Source: Clostridia bacterium (GTDB lineage Bacteria; Bacillota_A; Clostridia; Christensenellales; Aristaeellaceae). Taken from it: a DNA stretch of 6,425 bases. Of the stretch, positions 1 to 4,778 are shown piece after piece. The position numbers and the translations under genes were made by a program. Location of the stretch: contig WRHG01000108.1 of the NCBI GenBank assembly GCA_009783365.1, positions 1-6,425 on the forward strand, in the 5' to 3' direction. The notes below the pieces were generated by a model, which saw only the letters and a program-made list of their open reading frames with translations, was not told the origin of the DNA and did no database searches. Numbering within the stretch: the stretch's first letter is position 1; each line of letters starts with the position of its first letter.

Positions 1-192
1 GATAAGGATGCGTATGACCCACGTTTGCAGATAGCGTTCATCGCGCAGGGAACCCTGTTTTTGCCAAGCGATCCGGATGCACTCCTGTACGGCGTCCTCA
101 CGGTCGCAAGCCCGCGGCAATATGCTGTAACAGACCCTGTACAGCGTTTCCTGCATTTCCACAATTCGTACACCGAATTCGGCACTTGTCAC
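1..192 (-). CDS. ECF-type RNA polymerase sigma factor, N-terminal part (cut by window edge)
   Basis: This is the first 64 residues of a sigma-70 family protein; the gene continues beyond position 1. The start is GTG at 192-190, the only start possible before an in-frame stop at 213-211, and GGAGG at 203-207 sits 10 nt before it. The visible part covers sigma region 2: an amphipathic first helix with LYRVCYSIL (residues 17-25), then DREDAVQECIRIAW (30-43), which matches the region 2.2 core-binding pattern D-x-x-D-x-Q-E-x-F/I-x-x-A-W, and then DERYLQTWVIRILI (51-64), matching the start of region 2.3. Regions 2.4 to 4 lie outside the window. An ECF-like promoter upstream suggests it activates its own transcription. 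Such factors usually sit beside an anti-sigma gene, which would lie off the left edge. The ECF class is clear from sequence; the stimulus is unknown. Confidence 0.88.
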   Translation of the reverse strand, partial: MTSAEFGVRIVEMQETLYRVCYSILPRACDREDAVQECIRIAWQKQGSLRDERYLQTWVIRILI

Positions 193-202
193 GCTTGTTG
201 TT

Positions 203-207
203 CCTCC
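203..207 (-). promoter_or_regulatory. Ribosome binding site for the ECF sigma factor GTG start
   Basis: On the minus strand this reads GGAGG, 10 nt before the GTG at 192. It decides the start: no ATG or TTG lies in frame between the GTG and the upstream in-frame stop. Confidence 0.75.
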
Positions 208-241
208 CGTTTAAAACACCTGGGAACCGACCGGTCAACTG

Positions 242-270
242 TTAGAGTGGAAAAATCATCAAAAGGTTCA
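242..270 (-). promoter_or_regulatory. Putative ECF-type (auto-regulatory) promoter of the sigma factor gene
   Basis: On the minus strand, TGAACC at 270-265 followed by TTTT resembles the GAAC-type -35 of ECF promoters with their usual T-run. CTCTAA at 247-242 resembles the CGTCTA-type -10. The spacer is 17 nt, as expected. Transcription would start near 235, giving a leader of about 43 nt that ends in the GGAGG site. A run of eight T (minus strand, 282-275) lies just upstream of the -35 and could help RNA polymerase binding. Assignment to the adjacent ECF factor is inferred from position and from the common self-activation of this class. Confidence 0.6.
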
Positions 271-393
271 CGCGAAAAAAAACTTTCGGCGCACCTGATT
301 TTCGTTTGTTTGCGATGACTTGAATCGGCGGTTCGTATGAATTGTTGTAATGATAGTTGTTCAAGCGGGATCGGGGACTCCGCCGCCGGGAGC

Positions 394-1137
394 TTACCGC
401 TGGTGCCGCGGCGTCCGCTTCGACAGGGGGGGCGGGGTCATATAGTCCGGGCCGTATAGGCGGTTAAGGACGAGGCCGGCGTCGCGGGGAATGCGTACCC
501 GCAGCCCCTCAAAATCCGCGGGGATGGGATCCGCGAAAGTATCCGGGTCAAAGGCCATAGACAGAAGCGCATAAGCGCCGTTGCTCATATGCAGGAGAGG
601 GCTGGAGCCTCCTTGCCGGGCTACCCGGTGGTAGGCCCGCAGCTTGGTTTTTTTGGGAAAGAGCCTGCCCAGCAGAGCGGTGGCTTTTAACAGAAGGCGC
701 CGGGCCGGGGAAAAGCGGCTGTAATCCGTATGCTCCTTCAGCATGCCCTGGAGCATCCGAAGGCGGAACAGCTTCCACAGCCTGGCCGGTTTCGCTGCCG
801 GCAGGGGATCCAGCACAAAGAGGTCGACGAAGGCGTTCCTGCCGCCTCCCTGCCTGCGCGCCCGCGGCACCCAGGTGTCCTCCAGGTCCAGCAGAAAGCC
901 CTTTGTGCACTGGCTGGGGTACAGGGCTGCGAAGCGGTCGTAGGCGGCCCTGGGCAGCGCTAGGTCCACGTCGTCGTCCCAGGGAATGAAACCCTTATGG
1001 CGAACGGCCCCCAGCAGGGAGCCGCACATCATGGTATAGGGCAGGCTGTTTTCTTCCAGCACCCTGCATACGTCGGCCAGGACCGGGAGCAACTCCAGGT
1101 GGAGGTTGTCCAGGCTGGCCTGCTGTTCCGTGTTCAT
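394..1137 (-). CDS. LicD-family phosphotransferase
   Basis: This is a 247-residue protein of the LicD/fukutin-related family, which has a nucleotidyltransferase fold and transfers phospho-substituents such as phosphocholine from a CDP-linked donor to surface glycans or teichoic acids. The hallmark lies at residues 39-59: GSLLGAVRHKGFIPWDDDVD, with the acidic DDDVD cluster expected to bind metal and be catalytic. The C-terminus has the typical family ending, with LNRLYGPDYMTPPP near residues 225-238. Length is normal for a complete single-domain LicD, and no membrane segment is seen. The ATG shares one base with the TGA of the upstream transketolase gene (TGATG), and GGAGGG at 1147-1152 lies inside that gene, so translation is probably coupled. 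It is the last gene of the operon. The transferred group cannot be told from sequence; no choline uptake or CDP-choline synthesis genes are in view. Confidence 0.92.
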   Translation of the reverse strand: MNTEQQASLDNLHLELLPVLADVCRVLEENSLPYTMMCGSLLGAVRHKGFIPWDDDVDLALPRAAYDRFAALYPSQCTKGFLLDLEDTWVPRARRQGGGRNAFVDLFVLDPLPAAKPARLWKLFRLRMLQGMLKEHTDYSRFSPARRLLLKATALLGRLFPKKTKLRAYHRVARQGGSSPLLHMSNGAYALLSMAFDPDTFADPIPADFEGLRVRIPRDAGLVLNRLYGPDYMTPPPLSKRTPRHQR

Positions 1138-2072
1138 CAGGCGCTTCCCTCCAGCGCGGCCAGGACGGAGCGGGCCACGCCTTCCCCATCCAGCCCAAAA
1201 TGCCGCCGAAGGTACGTTTGATTGCCCACGATGGCGCTGTATGTATCCTTGAGGCCCAGGCGGACTACCCTGGCCCGTTTATCGGACAGCCCGCAGACCA
1301 CCTCGCAGACGGCGCCGCCAAATCCCCCCAGGATGGTGTGCTCCTCCAGGGTGAACAGCAGGGACGCCCTGCCGCAAAGGGAGGCGATGGCCTTCTCGTC
1401 GATGGGCTTCACGGTGGGAAAGCTGAGGACGCCCACTTGAAAACCCTTCTTTTCCAGCAGCTTGGCGGCTTCCATGGCGCTGTCTAGGATGCCCCCGGCG
1501 GTGAGGATATAAGCGTCCGTCCCTTCCCGAAGGGTCAGCGCCCTGCCCGTACGGTAGCCGGCAAGCTCCCCCTCTCCGTGGAAGCGGGGTTCCCCACCCC
1601 GGCCGATACGCAGGTATGCCACGCCGGGCTCATTCAAAAAGCAGGGCATTACGGCTTCGGTTTCAGCGGCGTCGGCGGGGGCGTAAACCCGCACGCCGGG
1701 CAGGAGGCGCAGCGCGCTCATGTCCTCCGTGGCGTGATGGGTCATGCCAAGGTTGCCGTAAACAAAACCGGCGCCCACACAAACGATTTTAACGTTGGCT
1801 TCATGGTACGCGCAGCAGTTGCGTACTTGCTCCAGGCAGCGCAGGGTGGGGAAGTTGCCGATGGAATAGACCACTACGGTCTTGCCTTCCATGGCCATGC
1901 CCGCGGCCATGCTCATCATGGCCTGTTCCGCGATGCCCGCGTTGATAAATTGCCGGGGAAACTCCTCCATAAAGGGGAAGAGCACGCCAAAACCCAGATC
2001 CCCCGTGATCAGGATCAGATCCTTGTTTTTCCGGGCTTCGTTCTGCAGGCAGCGTGTAAAGGCGTCTCTCAT
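1137..2072 (-). CDS. Transketolase, C-terminal subunit (split transketolase, pyrimidine-binding half)
   Basis: This 311-residue protein holds the pyrimidine-binding domain and C-terminal domain of a transketolase-like ThDP enzyme whose other half is the gene just upstream. INAGIAEQAMMSMAAGMA (residues 43-60) contains Glu49 in the position of the conserved glutamate that activates the ThDP aminopyrimidine. GNLGMTHHATEDMSAL (106-121) and GVRVYAPAD further along are typical of the split family. The start chosen is ATG at 2072: GGAGG at 2083-2087 lies 10 nt upstream, and this ATG overlaps the stop of the N-terminal subunit gene by 4 nt (ATGA). A longer reading from 2141 would add 23 residues translated from the upstream gene in another frame and is unlikely. 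The pair should form a heterotetramer in the cytoplasm. The substrate may be ordinary pentose phosphates or a dedicated sugar for the glycan made by this operon. Confidence 0.93.
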   Translation of the reverse strand: MRDAFTRCLQNEARKNKDLILITGDLGFGVLFPFMEEFPRQFINAGIAEQAMMSMAAGMAMEGKTVVVYSIGNFPTLRCLEQVRNCCAYHEANVKIVCVGAGFVYGNLGMTHHATEDMSALRLLPGVRVYAPADAAETEAVMPCFLNEPGVAYLRIGRGGEPRFHGEGELAGYRTGRALTLREGTDAYILTAGGILDSAMEAAKLLEKKGFQVGVLSFPTVKPIDEKAIASLCGRASLLFTLEEHTILGGFGGAVCEVVCGLSDKRARVVRLGLKDTYSAIVGNQTYLRRHFGLDGEGVARSVLAALEGSA

Positions 2073-2887
2073 GGTTTCTGCGCCTCCAGTTCCGAAAGGG
2101 CGGCGTCGTATTCCTCGCCCCGGGCGGTTCGGTAATGCCACAGCACATTGTGCTCCATAAAGCGGACGCCTTTGCCTTTAATCGTATCGGCTACGATTAC
2201 GATGGGCCTGCCTTGGCCCCATAGGGCTTTCGCCTCGGCATAGGCGCTTCGGAGGGCCTCGTGATCGTGCCCGTCCACCCGCAGCGCGCGCCAGCCAAAG
2301 CTGGCCCATTTTTCATCCAGGGGTTCCAGAGCGATGGTATCCTCCACCCTGGCAATGGACTGGATTTTGTTGAAGTCAATGGTCACAATGAAGTTGTCCA
2401 GCCCATACTGATTGGCGATCAGGGCGCTTTCCCAGACCGCACCCTCGTCGCACTCCCCATCGCCAATCACGCAGTATACCCTGTGCGGCTGGTGATTCAG
2501 CTTGGCGGCCATGGCCATGCCCATGGCCATAGGCAGGCCCTGGCCCAGGGAACCGGTGGAGATTTCCACCCCGGGCACGCCTTTATGGCTTACATGGCCG
2601 CTGAAACAGCTTCCGTTTTGACAGTGGGTCTCCAGATCCCGCACGGGAAAGTAACCGCACTCCGCCAATGCCGCGTATACGCCGGCCCCGGCGTGGCCCT
2701 TGCTGAGCACAAAGCGATCCCGTTCCGGCATTTTGGGGTTGTCCGGATCATGGCGCAATACGCCCGTATAGAGCACGGCAATGATGTCCGCCATGGAAAA
2801 AATGCTGGCAATGTGCGCCGTGCCGCCCCGGCTGGTCATGTCCAAGCCGTGGCGGCGGATGCGGTAGGCAAGCTGCATGCTGTCCAT
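2069..2887 (-). CDS. Transketolase, N-terminal subunit (split transketolase, diphosphate-binding half)
   Basis: This 272-residue protein binds the ThDP diphosphate and the metal ion. Family motifs appear in order: RDRFVLSKGHAG (residues 56-67), ISTGSLGQGLPMAMGMAMA (109-127), and the ThDP motif beginning GDGECDEGAVWE (142-153) and ending at DFNKIQ (171-176), where Asp143 and Asn173 are the expected metal ligands. TIKGKGVRFMEHN towards the end is also typical. ATG at 2887 is preceded by GGAGGA with good spacing; Met4 is a weaker alternative. It starts 27 nt after the stop of the sugar transferase gene and overlaps the C-terminal subunit gene by 4 nt, which suggests equal synthesis of the two chains. 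All residues needed for cofactor binding look intact. Context favours a role in making a surface-glycan precursor rather than, or besides, the pentose phosphate pathway; that is an inference. Confidence 0.93.
   Translation of the reverse strand: MDSMQLAYRIRRHGLDMTSRGGTAHIASIFSMADIIAVLYTGVLRHDPDNPKMPERDRFVLSKGHAGAGVYAALAECGYFPVRDLETHCQNGSCFSGHVSHKGVPGVEISTGSLGQGLPMAMGMAMAAKLNHQPHRVYCVIGDGECDEGAVWESALIANQYGLDNFIVTIDFNKIQSIARVEDTIALEPLDEKWASFGWRALRVDGHDHEALRSAYAEAKALWGQGRPIVIVADTIKGKGVRFMEHNVLWHYRTARGEEYDAALSELEAQKP
2083..2087 (-). promoter_or_regulatory. Ribosome binding site deciding the transketolase C-subunit start
   Basis: The minus strand reads GGAGG here, inside the end of the N-terminal subunit gene and 10 nt before ATG 2072. 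Together with the ATGA overlap it supports the internal ATG over the longer open frame. Confidence 0.7.
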
Positions 2888-2914
2888 GGTGTTCCTCCAA
2901 AGTGAACGTAACGG

Positions 2915-3577
2915 TCACGGAAAGCGGTTCCGGGGCAATCGCCGCAGCACGCAGCCCAGGGTGATGAAAAACAGGGACGCGTCCAGGCCGAAGGATTGGC
3001 TGCGGGCATAGGCTACCCGACGTTCGTTCTTATCCGTCAGGATGTCGCGCTCGTAGGAACCCTCCGGATCATCGTGGCCTACGGCGGCATCCAGGTTGAT
3101 GAGGTGGATGGAGCTGGGATCGCTGATGCCGGGCCGAACCCACAGGATGCATTGCTGCTCCGGGGTATAGCGGCTGGTGTACTTGAGCAGTTCCGGCCTG
3201 GGGCCGATGAAGGACATATCGCCCTTCAGGATGTTCAGTATTTGAGGAAGCTCGTCCAGCTTGGTTCTGCGTAGGACCCGGCCCAGCCGTGTGACCCGGG
3301 GATCATCGAGAGCCGTGGTACCGCTGTACTTGTCCGCTCCCACTACCATCGTGCGGAATTTCAGGATGTTAAAAGGCCGGTTATGATAGCCGCCTCGTAA
3401 CGCGATATAGAACACAGGCCCCTTGGAGGTAAGCTTCACAAGCAGGGCGATGGGCAGCATCAACGCGGCAAAAAAGGGAAAAAGCGCCAGCGCCAGTATA
3501 AAGTCCAACCCGCGCTTGAGGAATTTGCTGTAGAAGGGGTGTGGCAGGGGCCCGTTCCAGGTACGCGATTTCTCCAC
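2915..3577 (-). CDS. Bacterial sugar transferase (monotopic phosphoglycosyl transferase, WcaJ/PglC-like)
   Basis: This 220-residue enzyme should transfer a sugar-1-phosphate from a UDP-sugar to undecaprenyl phosphate at the inner face of the membrane, the first step of a surface polysaccharide or glycoprotein glycan. One hydrophobic segment (about residues 24-48, with Pro34 near its middle) fits the re-entrant helix of the monotopic class. Then come GPVFY (53-57), LKFRTM (72-77), RRTKLDELPQ (103-112) with the catalytic Asp108-Glu109 pair, LKGDMSFIGPRPE (117-129) and VRPGISDPSSI (147-157). The core is complete, and the size suits the minimal form without the extra N-terminal membrane domain of WcaJ. 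The GTG start at 3577 has GGGAGG 5 nt upstream; the frame stays open to 4273, but that stretch is antisense to the NlpC/P60-like gene. It is the first gene of the operon. The sugar cannot be deduced. Confidence 0.93.
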   Translation of the reverse strand: MEKSRTWNGPLPHPFYSKFLKRGLDFILALALFPFFAALMLPIALLVKLTSKGPVFYIALRGGYHNRPFNILKFRTMVVGADKYSGTTALDDPRVTRLGRVLRRTKLDELPQILNILKGDMSFIGPRPELLKYTSRYTPEQQCILWVRPGISDPSSIHLINLDAAVGHDDPEGSYERDILTDKNERRVAYARSQSFGLDASLFFITLGCVLRRLPRNRFP

Positions 3578-3582
3578 ACGAT

Positions 3583-3588
3583 CCTCCC
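3583..3588 (-). promoter_or_regulatory. Ribosome binding site for the sugar transferase GTG start
   Basis: The minus strand reads GGGAGG, 5 nt before the in-frame GTG at 3577-3575. A second GTG two bases upstream, at 3579-3577, is out of frame. The spacing is slightly short, but no in-frame ATG lies between this site and the hydrophobic segment. Confidence 0.65.
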
Positions 3589-3619
3589 TTTCCCATGGCG
3601 AAGGGTTGCCCTGCCTGCC

Positions 3620-3649
3620 ATCGTAACACAGCGGGAGGGAAGAAGTCAA
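3620..3649 (-). promoter_or_regulatory. Putative sigma-A promoter of the glycan operon (extended -10)
   Basis: On the minus strand, TTGACT at 3649-3644 is a 5/6 match to the -35 consensus. TACGAT at 3625-3620 is a 4/6 match to the -10, with a TGn extension directly before it (TGTTACGAT). The spacer is 18 nt. Transcription would begin near 3613, leaving a leader of about 36 nt before the GTG at 3577. It is the best promoter-like sequence upstream of the four-gene operon. Confidence 0.6.
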
Positions 3650-3661
3650 ACCTTGCCGGAG

Positions 3662-3677
3662 GATTTTCTGATTTTCC
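3662..3677. repeat. Tandem 8-bp direct repeat between the divergent promoters
   Basis: GATTTTCT at 3662-3669 is followed at once by GATTTTCC at 3670-3677, matching at 7 of 8 positions. It lies between the two outward-facing -35 elements (3644-3649 and 3691-3696), where a shared regulator could bind. It is short and may be chance. Confidence 0.3.
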
Positions 3678-3690
3678 GCGGGGCCGGGGA

Positions 3691-3719
3691 TGGACTTCGC
3701 GGCGGGGATGTGATAAACT
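3691..3719 (+). promoter_or_regulatory. Possible sigma-A promoter of the NlpC/P60-like gene
   Basis: TGGACT at 3691-3696 (4/6 match to TTGACA) and TAAACT at 3714-3719 (4/6 match to TATAAT, preceded by TGA as an extended -10) are 17 nt apart. Transcription would start near 3726, giving a GC-rich leader of about 89 nt before ATG 3815. The match is only moderate; I found nothing better in this stretch. Confidence 0.4.
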
Positions 3720-3814
3720 GCCCAAACAAGCGCAATCGGCGCCAATGACCCTGCCCGGTGGGCGCGGGCCGGTCCGCGGGACGGAAGCGGAAAACGGCGG
3801 GAAAGGTATTGCTC

Positions 3815-4702
3815 ATGAAACGGTTGACGGTATTGATTATCATGCTGCTGGCGGCGATGCCGCCGGCCTCCGGAGGCGCGCAGACGCCCGGCCCGGCGCC
3901 TGCGCCGCCCCCGGTGATCGCAAACAGCAATACCTATCAGAAAGTATTGATTGAAAAGGCGCTGGAATGCCTGCCCGAGGCCAATCCCTTCGGGAAACGG
4001 GCCGGTGTTCAATCCAAATACCGGTACGGCGTGCCGTACTTCTTTGGCGGGCGGGATCCGGATAGGATTTTGGAAACCATGGGCGGATGGGATAACCATA
4101 AGTACTATGCCAAGGGAATCCCGTTTTTGGGCGGCTTTGACTGCGCCGGATATCTGGGTTGGGTCTATTCCTTTGCCGGGCTGAACTTGCCCACGATCAG
4201 CGCCATACTGTCCGGCAGAATGCGCTACGGGGAATATATTGATGTAAGGGATATACCCGTCGGCGGGCTGCACAGGGTGCTGGATGTCGGCGATTTAATC
4301 GCCGAAGAGCATATTGGAGGATACCATTTGCTGATGGTGATTGGCACTTTGCGGGGGTTTGGCTTTTCCCGGCTTTCCGATGAAATGCTGGACCGGCCGC
4401 TGGTGGCGCATTGCACCTCCGTGCTGGGCAACGATTATTACCTGAACTATTCGGTCTACATCCGGGAAAACGGGCTGGTCTGCAAGCCGCCGGCAGGGGG
4501 GTGCGTCGTGTCGATCCTGGGCGAAACCGAAGAGGCCCCGCAATCGGTCGGGCTGAAAGCCTGGCAGACGGCGCGCCGGTACGGGGCGGCGTATATGAGT
4601 GCCCAGGGGGAGGGAGACGGCGGGGTGTTTGAATTGACCTTCTACCCCTGGTCCCGATGGGAGGGAAAGCGCGTTGTCTGGCGCCCTCTCCCGAACTTAT
4701 GA
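3815..4702 (+). CDS. Exported NlpC/P60-like cysteine peptidase family protein
   Basis: This 295-residue protein is probably a secreted cell-wall hydrolase or a relative. Residues 1-22 are a signal peptide (MKRL, then a hydrophobic run LTVLIIMLLAAM, and ASG/GGA as cleavage candidates), followed by a Pro/Ala-rich linker (25-33). The core has the NlpC/P60 order: GVPYFFGG (72-79), then FDCAGYLGWVY (108-118) with candidate nucleophile Cys110, LNLPTISA (123-130), VGDLIAEE (158-165) and GYHLLMVIG (169-177) with candidate His171. The third catalytic residue is uncertain; His199 is one possibility. About 28 residues are inserted between the GG and FDC motifs, which are usually close together. The remaining C-terminal stretch (about 200-295, with Cys200, 223 and 230) matches no domain I recognise. 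ATG 3815 is preferred over an upstream GTG at 3758 because it begins the signal peptide and has AAAGG 8 nt before it. It diverges from the glycan operon. Peptidoglycan cleavage is inferred, not shown. Confidence 0.75.
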   Translation: MKRLTVLIIMLLAAMPPASGGAQTPGPAPAPPPVIANSNTYQKVLIEKALECLPEANPFGKRAGVQSKYRYGVPYFFGGRDPDRILETMGGWDNHKYYAKGIPFLGGFDCAGYLGWVYSFAGLNLPTISAILSGRMRYGEYIDVRDIPVGGLHRVLDVGDLIAEEHIGGYHLLMVIGTLRGFGFSRLSDEMLDRPLVAHCTSVLGNDYYLNYSVYIRENGLVCKPPAGGCVVSILGETEEAPQSVGLKAWQTARRYGAAYMSAQGEGDGGVFELTFYPWSRWEGKRVVWRPLPNL

Positions 4703-4730
4703 CGGTGAAAACGGAGCGGAGCCACGACGG

Positions 4731-4758
4731 GCCGGGCGGCGGATAAGCCGCGGCCGGC
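4731..4758 (+). other. GC-rich stem-loop between the NlpC/P60-like gene and citrate synthase
   Basis: GCCGG and GCGGC (4731-4740) can pair with GCCGC (4747-4751) and CCGGC (4754-4758), leaving a GGATAA loop and a two-base GG bulge: ten G-C pairs. No T-run follows, so it is not a classical intrinsic terminator. It ends 5 nt before the AAGGAGG site of citrate synthase (4764-4770). It could slow transcription, stabilise an mRNA end or influence translation. The rest of the 76-nt gap (4703-4778) shows no clear promoter. Confidence 0.5.
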
Positions 4759-4763
4759 TGGAT

Positions 4764-4770
4764 AAGGAGG
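4764..4770 (+). promoter_or_regulatory. Ribosome binding site deciding the citrate synthase start
   Basis: AAGGAGG lies 8 nt before ATG 4779, an almost ideal site. It supports this start over the open frame that runs back to 4674, which would overlap the end of the previous gene. Confidence 0.85.
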
Positions 4771-4778
4771 GGCATACA

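Larger units (their letters stand above)
193..393. other. Intergenic region between the LicD gene and the ECF sigma factor gene
   Basis: This stretch is visibly more AT-rich than its surroundings and is non-coding. It carries the sigma factor ribosome binding site and promoter. I see no convincing terminator for the operon that ends at 394: the sequence just after that stop is GC-rich but forms no stable stem followed by a T-run. Read-through from the glycan operon into the sigma gene is therefore possible. Confidence 0.6.

Noticed and set aside
211..239. Sigma-A-like promoter (TTGACC, 17 nt, TTTAAA on the minus strand) before the sigma factor gene
   Set aside because: The -10 would almost touch the ribosome binding site, so the transcript would begin within or at the GGAGG. 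The ECF-type promoter further upstream leaves a normal leader and fits better.
25..318. 97-codon plus-strand open frame at the left edge
   Set aside because: It runs antisense to the ECF sigma factor, whose minus-strand frame has clear region 2 motifs, a ribosome binding site and a promoter. The plus-strand product shows no recognisable family.
319..365. Inverted repeat CTTGAA ... TTCAAG after the LicD gene
   Set aside because: The arms are only 6 bp with about 35 nt between them and no T-run follows on the minus strand; it is too weak to call a terminator.
1578..2135. 185-codon plus-strand open frame opposite the transketolase C-subunit gene
   Set aside because: The minus-strand frame is an unmistakable transketolase half; this product is His/Gly/Ala-rich and matches nothing.
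3763..3778. Small CGCGG/CCGCG hairpin in the leader of the NlpC/P60-like gene
   Set aside because: Five base pairs in very GC-rich sequence are expected by chance, and another weak pairing (3739-3743 with 3761-3765) competes with it.
3578..4273. 232-codon upstream extension of the sugar transferase frame
   Set aside because: It is antisense to the NlpC/P60-like gene, is low-complexity and Arg/Pro/Gly-rich, and lies across both predicted promoters. The GTG at 3577 with GGGAGG upstream gives a protein of the usual size for the family.
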